Source: Persicaria tinctoria (taxonomy: Eukaryota > Streptophyta > Magnoliopsida > Caryophyllales > Polygonaceae). Taken from it: DNA of 64,000 bases. Within the stretch, counting starts at the first letter, position 1; each line of letters opens with the position of its first letter. Of the stretch, positions 44,101 through 55,432 are shown one piece after another. A program made the translations under genes and the position numbers. Under the pieces are notes generated by a model. It was given only the letters and a program-made list of their open reading frames with translations, was not told the DNA's origin and made no database searches. Location: positions 70,268,627-70,332,626 of the forward strand of contig JBANSL010000004.1 in assembly GCA_037127255.1 (NCBI GenBank), given 5' to 3'.

Positions 44101-46721
44101 TTTTGTTTTCTCAGCTAGGCCAAATACGGAACGACGCCGTTCTGGCTCAATCTCAGGCTCAGCAAGCTCCCCCTTTTCCCGCCCAATTGCTTACGTGGCA
44201 CTTTCTTAACCATCCGAATAGAGCTGCTTGTTACCGGACCGCTTCTTTTCAGCCCAGATCCGAGCCTGCAGAACCCTCACCAGTCACCACCCTCACCTTA
44301 ACCCTAATCCTGCTTCGCTCTCTCAAATTTATAAAACCTTCCACCCTCACGTTTGCTCGTCGCCGGTGTCATTCTCCTCCGGCTCGCCTCCTGTCGCCGT
44401 GAAATTCCAACTGCTTGTCCGACTTGTTACCTTATTTCCCACTCACCCTCTGGTTCCGTTTCGTTTCCCACCCGGCTTTAAGGTATTGAATCACTCTTCG
44501 TTTCAACTTTAGTTTGCGATTTTTCTGATCTTCTTTTGTTTTCCTGTAACAGGATTTCTGAATTTGAGGCTGGAAGAGGAAGGAATAGAGCAACGGGAGA
44601 GAGTTCAGTAAGAGATAAGAGCGATATTCATTTTCTGATTATATTGCTCAGTGCGTTCAGCCAAGGCTTTATACAGTTGATACCTTAACGGTTCAAGTAA
44701 AATGGGTATCCAGTATCCACCCACTGCTAGACCGGGAACAAACCGGCTTGATAGGAAATTGAAACTCAACCGGGAGCACAGCTCCTATGCCTATTCTATG
44801 ACAGCAAAATAGAATTAGGATGGGATGAAATCCCTGTAACATTTCCTTTCTTTCTGGTAATGCAATTGGATTTTGTGGCCACTGTTCTGTTCCGTTTCAT
44901 GGTTGATTGATTTTCTTGATTGGCGAATTTCTGATTTCGTACTTTTCACTTGTATTTTTCTAGAGAATTGATGAAGCATTGTGAATATTTAAAGAGACCG
45001 ATTAAAGAGGGTGTGTAGTTTCTATCTGTATTCCGTTTCCTTTTCCCCCCTCGATTTTACCGTTTCTGATCACATAACATAGCATTTTGCCATTATCTGT
45101 CATTGAATTTTTAGTTATTAATGCAGTCGGAATCTGGTGAGATTGATTGAAGAAATTGGAGGCTAAAATTCACGAATTAATTACTGAAAGTATCATCTTA
45201 CAAAAACAAAACAACAATATTTACATCTCAAATTAATGGCTGATTAACTTGAAACCAAAATAACCTGACTGTTTGCTCAAAAAAAAAAAAAAAATAACCT
45301 GACTGTCACTGACCTATACTGGACCCTTGCCAACCTGCTGTGGGTCATATTCTTTTGTACATGAAAACTAACATCTTGTTTGCAAGGAACATTCTTCACT
45401 GATAGCAACAGCTTCATTCATGTTCCTCAGTGATATTCAAACTCCACCGTAAGATGTCATATTCATGTTTCTCAGTTATTCTTCTTTTATGCCTTAACAG
45501 CCTTTTAGGTTCGTTTGACACATGCTTAATCAAGGAGTAGCCGAACAAAGTTCATTTACGGTAGAATATCAGTGTGCAATTTCAATAAACTCGGGGAGAA
45601 TGCTTGAGAGAAATACGGAGAATCTCCTTTGTATGGTATGAGACTTTCTAGTGCTACATAGTATCTAATATCTTTACAATTCTGTATTCTTTTTAGGTGT
45701 TCTCTTGATTTATACCAAATACTTTCCATGGTTTGTAGCTTAGCTACTGTGAGAATGAAGTTGATTGTCGATGTCTGCTTCAGCAAATTCATTTTGGAGA
45801 AAATTTTAACTCATCCAACTGTGGAAACTGTGAAAATTGTAGAATTTTCCTGTTGGTAGGTTAAAAGCTCTTTTGACAAAGATGCTACAGAAACTGCAAA
45901 GCAACTGTTAGAGCTTAGAACATCTCCCAGGTATAATATTTATCTTATGAGTGTCTTTTGTTCCTAGAAATAAGAGGAGTTTTAAACTTCATATTCATAC
46001 TCTTTGTAGGCTGATTTGGTCATGTTAACAAGACAGTAGTTCTCATCATCTCACATACTTGAAGTTTTTCGTGGATTGTTAGCCCAACAGGTATTTATTT
46101 TCACATTTGCACTGTTCTTTTTCAACTCGGATCAATTTTTCCTCCCGCATATGATTTGATCAACCTCAGACTCAGTAATACCCGGTCAAAAAACTGAAGC
46201 ATGATAGTATGATACCCTGAAGTTACATGGAGCTGGAAAATATCAAGAATGCTTCATCATCTCAGCACTGGGAATATTCTTGTGGAAGAAGCTGAGAAAA
46301 GTTATGTTTAAGAATCTGTCTCTTTCATTCCCATGGTAAAAGAAATTTGATTCCATTCTTCCATGAGAATCAAACATAGCTTTTCTGATGAGGCATTCGC
46401 CATGGACAACATTTTATATTTATACCTACAGGTCCCTACAAAGAAGATAGTTTTAGAGTTCTCAATTTTTTGCATGTACCTTGTGTTCTCAGGTGAATGA
46501 ATCCGGATATTGTGAACCTTGTTCTAGACAACAATGTATTGTTTTGAGGTATGTTAATGACCTCTTATCACTTCTGAAATGAGCAATGTGGTCTATGAGT
46601 TTTCATATGCTTTTCTGTTGATCTATAATTCTGCTATGATGATACACTTAGACTATTCATCATTTATATATATTAATGTTTCTCTTCTTCATGATATGTG
46701 CCCATGTTTCCCTATGGTCTG
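44101..46721. other. Decayed gene-like region, not identified
   Basis: Starts with promoter-like and 5' UTR-like sequence (44120-44500). Exon-like pieces bounded by plausible splice sites occur at about 45860-45930 (SSFDKDATETAKQLLELRTS, then AG|GTATAA) and 46011-46090 (ADLVMLTRQ, in-frame TAG, FSSSHILEVFRGLLAQQ, then AG|GTATTT). The in-frame stop suggests decay. The family is not recognised. Confidence 0.35.
46370..46710 (+). repeat. Left copy of a diverged local duplication
   Basis: Matches 48775-49085 over ~300 bases (CTTTTCTGATGAGGCATTCG, CCCTACAAAGAAGATAGTT, GTGTTCTCAGG, CACTTCTGAAATGAGCA). Contains an exon-like piece at about 46494-46549. Confidence 0.8.
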
Positions 46722-48274
46722 TGTTGGATTTCGAGCATTACAAACTCAGCTTGAGGGGGAGTGTTGGATAAATTGGTTTTACTTTTATGTCATAAGTTAG
46801 TTGGTTGTTGCATTTAATGTGTTGCTTTAGTTTTAATTTTCTAGCTGTAGGTTTATATTTCCTAAGCTGCTTTTTCTAGAGTTATTATGTCTTTTGTAGC
46901 TTTACTTTTCAGACTTTGTAGCTTCTCTTGTAAGCTTCAAAGGTCATCTCTTGTCTTTAAATAGTTGTTTTCTCCTTGAATAATATGATAAGACAATATG
47001 GAGAAGATGTTAAACTTCTCTTTGTTCTTCCTCAAGATCCTCCCAAGATTTGTTGTTTCCGCTGCTATTTCAGTTTAGAAATCTAACATGGTATCAGAGC
47101 TCATGGTCATGATCCTGAGTTATTGTTTAAAAGGGGAAAGAAGAACCTTCTCTTTCAGTTTCAGCCTTCATTGCTGAAAATCCCCTTCAACATATTTGTT
47201 TCTGCATGTTCTTCTTTTTTTCAGCCTTCATTGCTGAAATAACTTTCTGGTTTTGAGAACCATTTCCTCTTTTCTCAGCCTTCATTGCTGGAAAAAATTG
47301 TTTATTGTTCCAGCCTTCTCTTATGTTTTCAGCCTTCATTGCTGATATAACTTTTTAATTTCTCATGCCTTCATTGCTGGGAATGTTTCTTGTTTTCAGC
47401 CTATTGTTGAAGAATGTTACATGTTTCAGCCTTCATTGCTGAATCTTCGTCCTATTTTGTGTGTGACATCATGTCCTCTTCAGAGTCAGATTTTTCATCT
47501 GCCCTTGTAGAAGAGATGAATGCTGCTAACGAGTCTTATGATCTGGGGTTTCATCTTTTCCCTAGTTTGATTTGGTTCTTCGCCGGTTCACTTCTTGGAT
47601 TTCCTGAATGTGCTCGGTTCCTGGAGTTTGCTGTTCATTGCTGCCGAGGGTTCTCTCTTTCAGACTTGTTCTGATAGTTCCTTGAGTTTGACTAGGTGCT
47701 GATGCTAGAACGGCTGGTGCTAATGTCTTGGACTCTGGCTCGTTTTGATTGGTGTTTGATGGCATTGCTATTCCAAGGCTGAAAATCTTGGTGTTTGCTG
47801 ATGAACTTCTGGTGCTACAACAACATTCTCCAAGGAGTGGCAGCCATGTTCATCTATGTTCAAGCAATTTGAAGAGCTATTTCCAAGCTGAGTTTGAGGG
47901 GGAGTGTTGGATTTCGAGCATTACAAACTCAGCTTGAGGGGGAGTGTTGGATAAATTGGTTTTACTTTTATGTCATAAGTTAGTTGGTTGTTGCATTTAA
48001 TGTGTTGCTTTAGTTTTAATTTTCTAGTTGTAGGTTTATATTTCCTAAGCTGCTTTTTCTAGAGTTATTATGTCTTTTGTAGCTTTACTTTTCAGACTTT
48101 GTAGCTTCTCTTGTAAACTTCAAAGGTCATCTCTTGTCTTTAAATAGTTGTTTTCTCCTTGAATAATATGATAAGACAATATGGAGAAGATGTTAAACTT
48201 CTCTTTGTTCTTCCTCAAGATCCTCCTAAAATTTGTTGTTTCCGCTGCTATGATTTCAGTTTAGAAATCTAACA
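46722..48274 (+). mobile_element. Non-autonomous small LTR retrotransposon (TRIM-like)
   Basis: LTRs 46722-47088 (367 bp) and 47905-48274 (370 bp), starting TGTTGGATTTCG and ending ATCTAACA. Primer-binding site TGGTATCAGAGC directly after LTR 1 (47089-47100, initiator methionine tRNA). Purine tract TTGAGGGGGAG before LTR 2. Perfect 5-bp target duplication GTCTG (46717-46721, 48275-48279). The 816-bp interior has a run of TTCAGCCTTCATTGCTGAA hairpin units (about 47158-47450) and no polymerase genes. The ends look Copia-like. Confidence 0.94.
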
Positions 48275-48281
48275 GTCTGTG

Positions 48282-48401
48282 TTTCCTTTCGTCCTGGGTC
48301 TTTCGGAAACACTCTCTCGGGTCCTCCGGGGAAAGAGTGCGTACATCCTGACCCGGGACCCTGCATAATTGCGGGATCAACTGGGATGTTGTTGTTGTAC
48401 T
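48282..48401 (+). mobile_element. 3' part of an Au-type plant SINE
   Basis: GGGTCTTTCGGAAACACTCTCTCGGG, GTGCGTACATCCTGACCCGG, GCGGGATC..ACTGGG and a TTGTTGTTGT tail match the conserved 3' half of the widespread plant Au/TS SINE family. The tRNA-derived 5' half is missing. Confidence 0.7.
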
Positions 48402-49772
48402 GTTTCTCATCTTCAATCCTGCCTAGGTAGGATGCAACTCAGTGATTAAAAGAGGCAATAAAATCTTGGAATATCCCTTATTTATTCCTATCTAGGTAGG
48501 CAGTGTCCCAAAATGAAAGGTTCAAATGCTTCGAAATGAGAATGAAATTTCTATGTCTCGATTATTTGTCCCGAATTAGAAACTTAAAAGGCCTCTACAA
48601 GAAAAGAGAGATTCTTAATCTCGAAATATGCAAAGTCGCAAACAAAAATGCCCTGCCTTGAAATGAAAGACTTCATCTTGAAACTGGAGCTTAGTTCTAG
48701 TCATGAAACGAAAAGTAATGTTTAGGGATTTCTCTCTTCCGTTCCATCAATATAAGAATTTCGATTCCATTCTTCCGTTAGAATTAAATATCGCTTTTCT
48801 GATGAGGCATTCGCCACAGACAACATTTTATATATATTTCTGAAAGTCCCTACAAAGAAGATAGTTGCAGAGTTCTCATTTGCTTGCATGTATACACCTG
48901 GTGTTCTCAGGTTGATGATCTGGATATTACGAACTTTGCTTTAGATGACAACCTACTGTCTCGACTCTCAAGGTATGTTTAATCACCTTTTTTCACTTCT
49001 GAAATGAGCACTATGGTCTATAAGTTTTCATATGCTTTTCTTCTGATCTGTAAGCGATTAATTGTACTATGATGATACAAGATACTATTAGTATTATAAT
49101 AGAAATCCCAAGTTTCAGCATACTGAGCGTTATGGTCTATGAGTTTATCATATGCTCTTGAGCTTTTCTATATTTTTTTCTATGTTTCATGTGCTGCATT
49201 GATGTATGTTTGAGGATGCTCATTTACTTGATACCAGAGCTATTAAATCTTGGAGCATCTATTAGTTTGTGATAATTAATACAAGTATTTATTAGGAAAA
49301 ATGTGAGTATAGAAAGATCGTGTCCCGAAATCCATTCCCAAAAAACGAAAAGTCTAAATGCCTTGAAATGAAAATGAAAATCTCTTGTCCCAAAGAATGG
49401 AAAACAAAATGTCCGCCTTGAAACAAAAGGTTCAAATTCCTTGATAAGAAATGAAAAATTCTTAGTCACGGAAAAATCTAAAACGGAAATTCCCTGTCCC
49501 AAAAAGAAAGTGTGTCCCGCTCATGAACACAAAAGCTTAACATGTTGATTGCGCCTTTTTTTCTTTTCTTGTATTTTCGGTTTTATTGCCGTTTGCCGAC
49601 TTATTACTTAAATCAAATTATTACTTAAATAAAATAAAATAAAAAAACTTAAGATGAGAATTAAATTTGTCTCCCATAAATGAAAACCAGAATGTCCCTG
49701 TCTCGAAACTCATATTAGGTGGCTGAAAGCATGAAAACTGCTCCATGTTTCTCACTATGATGAGCTAGTTCA
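48402..49772. other. Decayed gene-like region, right copy of local duplication
   Basis: 48775-49085 duplicates 46370-46710. An exon-like piece at about 48912-48972 (VDDLDITNFALDDNLLSRLS, flanked by TTCTCAG and AG|GTATGT) is open here, whereas its counterpart at 46494-46549 is altered. The rest is unassigned. Confidence 0.4.
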
Positions 49773-49780
49773 CTTGTGGA

Positions 49781-50101
49781 TAGGGCTGTTATATGAGCTG
49801 AACGGCTCGAGTTCGGCTCAGGATCGGCTCGAAAAAAGCTCGACTCGAGCTCGTTCACTTACCTAAACAAGTCGAGTCTGAACATCATTTTAAGCTCGAT
49901 TGAAAGCTCGGCTCGTTCAATTTAGGCTCGAATAGCTCAAATTTTATAGAATTTCTACAATTTCCTTTAAGTTAATATGTTTTGACCGAGTAAAACGGCT
50001 TAGGGCTCGAAAAAAGCTCCGCTCGAGCTCGTTCACTTACTACTAAATGAACAAGCTTAAACATGTCAAGCTCGGCTCGTTCGGTTCAAATAACACCCTT
50101 A
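49781..50101. mobile_element. hAT MITE with GAGCTCG subterminal repeats, copy 2
   Basis: 321 bp, ends TAGGGCTGTTAT...ATAACACCCTTA, perfect 8-bp target duplication CTTGTGGA (49773-49780, 50102-50109). GCTCGAGTTCGGCTC-type repeats at both ends place it in the family of 40481-41776, without the interior. Confidence 0.9.
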
Positions 50102-50109
50102 CTTGTGGA

Positions 50110-51742
50110 TATTCATCAAGCCATAAGAAAGAGTATAACTACACTAACTGGCCAAAGAAGTGGCTGCCCTTGCGTCTATAATATTTTGCTAGATAACCTA
50201 GTGAGGGTGTGGACACCTTTATGTACACTACTTGGTACTCGCCTATTATTGCTCAAGTCACCAACTGTGATGCCCAAAAAATTAGTCACTGACATTAGTA
50301 CTAGCCAAACTCACTTCACACCGGGCCTTTGTAGCCTTCCATTCCAGCACATTGTCTCCTTCAAGAATATTCTAACTTCCTCCCCTGACTTCTTCCCTTG
50401 ACAATTAGTTGTGTAACATTATGCCTGCAAGTTTGAATCCTCCCCCCCCCCCCCCCCCCCTACATGCAGTTTCCGTTGCTGTAATAACATGCTTGTTTGT
50501 GGGCGAAATTCCAGATTTGTAGTCCTATATATGAGTTTCAGCTCTTGCGGTTACGGATGCTGGCTTTCCTTTCTTGAATGGCATTTGCATTTTGAATGTA
50601 CAGTCAGCCTCTCTCATCAGATGAGATGGATCACAAAAGGAGCAAGCTTAAGTTTAGGGATCAATAGTTCAGGTATTGTCATTTGTTGTCTCACTGTTTC
50701 CATTGCCCACTTCTTCTACAAATGCTCTTGTTGGTATTTATATTTTCTCATTCTTTTTACGGAGGTTGGAAACCTGTATACTGAAAACCATCCATTTTTA
50801 CAGTATAGCAGCAACAGCTAGAGATTTTTAGCTTGCCATTGCCCATTCATATTTTCATAATCAATCTTGTTTAAAACTTTAATACATCTAACAACTTCCT
50901 TTTTCTAGTGGTGAAAAACCTGAGATGGAAATGATAATGGGAACATGCTTACAGCTCAACAGTTTTCCCATTCTTTTTTGTTTGTTGTCACTGTCACTCC
51001 TTGTTGCATCTCAGTTTCGAAAGCCAGTTGTCTATGAATTAGAATGTTAAAATTCTAAAAATGTTGCATTATATATCCTTAAAGTGCAAGTTTGTGTGTA
51101 GGGTGAAGCATAATAGACGGTTCTAAGCTGTCTTCGAGTTGCGTCATAAGAAGTGCAACTTGGGTACTTTGCATTTAGTTGTAATAGAAAAATCTAAGCT
51201 TTCTGAGATCACCAGTTAAGATTCATTTTAATGCATCTAGAGGGGCCTCCTTGCTGAATTGAATTCCTCAAGTCCTTGACTTAATCATAAAGAGCATTAG
51301 GAACCAAAAGTGCTCTCTTCTTTTTGCCTTTTTTGAAAGATGGGTAGGTAAAGTTCCCTCTAGTAATTGCTTGGTCTACTTTGGTTCCTGGTTTAAAGAG
51401 TCTGCGGCTGATGCCCACCAATGTAATTTGCTTAGTGGGACTTGCTAATACTCTGTCCAATAGGACCAACACTAGGTTACTTCGAGTGTCTGATATAGAC
51501 AACAAATACAACACAAGATAGCAGTTTTTTTTTTTTTATTATTATTATCTCTAGTAGAGTTGCACTTTGAATCCCATAGAATTTTTTAAAAACTCTATAG
51601 GTAAAGTTGAGAGAATCTAAACCGTTGATTTTAAAATCAATGGCAAAAAAGCATCCCCTCCTTTTCCTCAACCCCCACCAACCCCAATTTTTTTTTTCTT
51701 TTTTATTTTTCTTTTATTTTTTTGAGAGGAATGAGAAACTCT
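50110..51742. other. Unassigned DNA
   Basis: A C-run at about 50443-50461 is conspicuous. A short exon-like piece at about 50620-50671 (CATCAG|ATGAG ... TTCAG|GTATTG) is not identified. Confidence 0.35.
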
Positions 51743-51750
51743 ATTTTTAT

Positions 51751-52372
51751 TAGGGGTGGACACAAATCCTGCAAATCCCGGTCCCGGTGGGATTTGAGGA
51801 AAAAAAAAGGAAAATCCCGTCCTGGTCCCGTCCCGTAAAAATTATGCGGGACGAGACTATGGGATCCCGCAAATCCCGGTCCCGTCCCGCATACATATAT
51901 ATAAATAATATATATTATTTATATATATATATATATTTAATATTTAGTTCTTGTATTTACATATATATTTTTTAAGACAACGTTACAATTTTTTTATTTA
52001 CATATTTAGTTCTTGTATTTACATTTAAATTTTAAACACTACTGATTACATACTATAAACCATTGCCTGAGTGAAGTTATTCTAATGTTTTAAGTGACAG
52101 TGTATATTTCTTTGTTTGAATTTTTGTTTTTGTGTTTTTTTAAATAAGTAAGATGTTTTTTAAGTGGTAGTGATGGTTTTTTATAATGAAAATATTTTTT
52201 TATTGTTCAAGTTTTTTAATAATATTTTATTATTTATATCCGAGGGACAAGGCCCGTTTCGTTCCGATCCCGTCCCGTCCCGTGTGGGATTAAAAAAAAA
52301 AAAGCGAATCCCGTCTCGGAAAAAATTAAGCGGGACGGGCTCCATCCCGGTCCCGTCCCGTGCCCACCCCTA
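51751..52372. mobile_element. hAT MITE with GGGACGGGA-rich ends, copy 1
   Basis: 622 bp, ends TAGGGGTGGACAC...GTGCCCACCCCTA, perfect 8-bp target duplication ATTTTTAT (51743-51750, 52373-52380). The subterminal regions repeat TCCCGGTCCCGTCCCG in both orientations. The AT-rich middle has no ORF. Confidence 0.92.
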
Positions 52373-52380
52373 ATTTTTAT

Positions 52381-53793
52381 GATAGAGTTTCCTCTTAAAC
52401 TCCACCGGATCCAAACCACACTAGTTGGTATTCATTTGCCTTTGGAAAGAACCAATGTTGGTGTTTCTGTCTAGCACTATTAAAGTTCATCTAGACCTTT
52501 ATATGATCAGAGTTTTCTTTTGTCAAGTAAAGCCTGTTTTGTTGCCTTTTGGACTTTAGACTTTGGATGAGTTTGTTTGAAGGCTAAATTCAATTCATCT
52601 ACAGGATAAGCTAGCAAGTGGGTTGGCTTATAAAATTCAATTCATATTTAGTTCTTGTATTTACATTTAGTATGCAGTCGCAGGTATAGCCGTACAGGAT
52701 AAGCTAGCAAGTGGGTTGGCTTATTCCCTGGAATAGCCTTACAGCATGATCTTATATCGACCCCTTCATCCTTCATCTCCCTTTGCTAGTAAAAAATTGT
52801 TGAAAAATGAAAAATCTCATTTGAGCTGCTTACCAAGCACCAAACATGTGAATCACATTCCAACCCATTCCTTGTTCCTGCCCCATGCCTGAAACTATAG
52901 CAAATGAGCCTTAAGATGCTCTTATGTAAATTTCCTTATGGTTTAGGTTATGAATGGCTTTTCTTGCTTCTATGATCCAACAGGTTGGTGTTGGTGTTAC
53001 TGTCTAGGACTGTTGAAAGTTAATCTTCACCCTTTGTGCTCAGAAATTTCTTTTGTCCAGTAAAGGATGTTTTTTTCCCTATTCAACTTTAGACTTAAGA
53101 TGAGTTTGTTTGAGGGATGAATTCAATTCATGTAGTTACTAGATCTAGTGTACTAAAATCTGAACTTATCATCATTAAACACCAGGTAATAGGTATTGAT
53201 GTTTGCAGTCGGAAGTTAGTTACTTGAAGATGCATCTCCATATGTTAATTTCCTTGATTGTTAACTTTTACTATTAAATTTCTTGTTGTGAATGTCTTGT
53301 CAGTTGTCATGCTTTCATGATCCAATAGTTCCTGCCTTGAACTGAATAAGCTCTGAATGTCTTGTCACCAAGTTGCTCATCTAGTGCTTTGCTTTGGCTT
53401 ACACTAAACAGGAGTTGTTTTGAGGCACATGTTGACAAATCCTGTGGGCCTCTTTTACTCTCCTCCACTAAACTAAAGATCCCTTTGTCCAAAGATGATG
53501 GAACACCCATAACTACATTCATGAAAGGAATATTAATTTAGGCCCATCTTTATTGTGGGGCCTTCATCTTCAAATGCCTGTTTCCTTGTTAGGCATTTTT
53601 AATTGATTGAATGATCTTATAGGTCTTGTGGGTCAGTTGCAATAGGAAAATTGATGTCCTCCACTAAGCATTAGATTTTATTTCCCCCATCAAGTTAATG
53701 GCCATTAGCCCATTACAAAGTAGTTAGGTTACAAGATCACACATCCTATACATCTGCTTTCTATAATATAGTTTTATTGCATTTGAAGAGACC
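52381..53793. other. Unassigned DNA 3' of the dioxygenase gene
   Basis: Short direct repeats (GGATAAGCTAGCAAGTGGGT at about 52603 and 52697; related TTGTCAAGTAAAGCCTGTTT and TTGTCCAGTAAAGGATGTTT segments) suggest local duplication. No gene recognised. The proximal part likely includes the dioxygenase 3' UTR. Confidence 0.4.
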
Positions 53794-55123
53794 TTAGTTG
53801 CTTTTTTGGACCTTAGCAAACTCCAATCCTCTTTTGCCTTGCAGCTTGTTTGTTACATAATGTTTGCTGTACTCCCCATGGTTATACCTCCTAAACTTGC
53901 AGGGGTTGTCATTGGTGACGAGTTCATCAATCGGGCCGAGCTCAGACTCGTAGCTCGGTGCATAGAACGTGACAAGCGACAGTCGATCCTTCTCCCCGTG
54001 AGTCACTGCTCTGTGCTCCACACTTTTGTATTTCCCATTCGTCAGAACCTGCATCAGATGTTACATTTAGATTCAGGTCATGAGTTTTATATCTATCCTA
54101 AAAGTTAAGGGCTTCCTTCACCTCCATTGTATCTCCTATGTTGATCACAAGCGCATTCGGGATAGGCTGGATGGATACCCATTCTCCATCTTTGAGTATC
54201 TGAAGCCCTGCAATATCGCTACCTTTCCCTTGCTGCAAAACTGTGATTCCACTTCCATCGGAATGAGGGCTTAGCCCCAAAACCTTGTCGGGTTTCGGAC
54301 ATGGTGGATAGTAGTTCATCCTAATCGCTTGAACAGCATAGCCGAAAATATCCTCAAATACATCCATCTTCAACCCCAGACTCATGGCTATCCCTTCCAA
54401 TACCTTCTTGCATACCTTCCTCGCCTCTTTCGAGTAACTCTCGATCACTTCGCTGTAAAACGAACGGTCAGTTATCGACTCACCAGACTTTTAAAAAAAA
54501 ATGCACTTCAAATATTGGGAAACTTAATTGTAAGACCTGAAATCTTGAGGCTTTGTTGGCCAAAGCTTGGGAACTCTGGAAGACTTGGGCTCAAGCGCAA
54601 GCGCGAACATGTTACACCAGTCCAGCTTCTGATCCTCGGAGAATATGAAGGCTTGGCCGTAGCCTTGAACGGTCCCAGGCGCCATTGGATACCTCTTTTT
54701 TTCTTCAAGAGGTAACATGAAGAACTCCATGGCAAGCCTCTCGATGCCGTCGAGCAAGCTTACATCGACCCCATGATTTATAACCTGTGCATGGATGACT
54801 TGAAAGATTAGCCGCTCACACCACTAGGAAGCTATATATAGTTGTTGGGCTTGCTTTACCTGAAAAAAACCCCAGTCCTTGCAGGAAGCCGCGAGCTTCG
54901 AGATCTCGAGGCTGGCTTCGTCTTTGTGTGCGCTAAAAATCTTGGAGAGATCGATGATGGGGACACCGGTATCGAATGATAGAACGGGGGATGAGGCGGG
55001 CGATGGCCTCTCGGTGATGTCTCGGATAAACCTCTCAGGGATGGTTTGTTTGGTGTTTCTAGCCAGTTCTTGGACATCGTCTATGTGTCCGACCTGGACG
55101 GGGGAGGTGGGAACCGGAGCCAT
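53794..55123 (-). CDS. 2-oxoglutarate/Fe(II)-dependent dioxygenase, SRG1-like
   Basis: A soluble oxygenase that couples 2-oxoglutarate decarboxylation to oxidation of a small molecule. The substrate cannot be told from sequence; relatives include SRG1 and alkaloid demethylase/hydroxylase-type enzymes. Four exons with GT...AG introns: 55123-54860, 54784-54537, 54452-54122 and 54048-53794, giving 365 aa, the usual family length. An N-terminal DIOX_N region (VPIIDLSKIF, WGFFQVINHG) leads to the jelly-roll core. Iron ligands H234 and D236 (SPHSDGSG) and H293 (VEHRAV) are present, as are the 2-oxoglutarate-binding R303-x-S305 (RLSL) and NYYPPCP at 217-223. No stops or frameshifts; all splice joins preserve frame. 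The gene looks functional. It stands alone, surrounded by transposable elements. Confidence 0.93.
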
Positions 55124-55183
55124 GCCGACTGGAAGGGGGGAGTTGTGTGTTTTTGTGGTTCCGGTTGGGTGGGAGAAGCCCCC

Positions 55184-55192
55184 ATTTTATAG
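55184..55192 (-). promoter_or_regulatory. Likely TATA box of the dioxygenase gene
   Basis: CTATAAAAT on the minus strand, 61 bases upstream of the ATG, which leaves room for a short 5' UTR. Position and sequence only. Confidence 0.6.
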
Positions 55193-55432
55193 GCGGAAAG
55201 TGTCAAGTGTTCATTGTGAGAATAGGGTGTGAGGGGGGCTCCCTACCACTTTACGCAACCTCTATGTGCCTAAAAATCTCAAAGGCCAATCTCTCTCGTG
55301 TGTTATTGTGACCTTAACGATTCTTACTTTCGTCCGTACTTACTTTGATCGAAAATAAACGATGTTTTAGATAAATGTATAAAGATTAAAAAAGGTTACT
55401 TTCATCTTTAAATACCTTCATCATATCAATTT

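Noticed and set aside
46481..46560. Working exon in the left duplicate
   Set aside because: Splice-like borders remain but the frame does not match the right copy's open exon; treated as decayed.
47414..47674. 86-codon ORF in the TRIM-like interior
   Set aside because: No gag or other motif and it overlaps the hairpin repeats; not supported as a gene.
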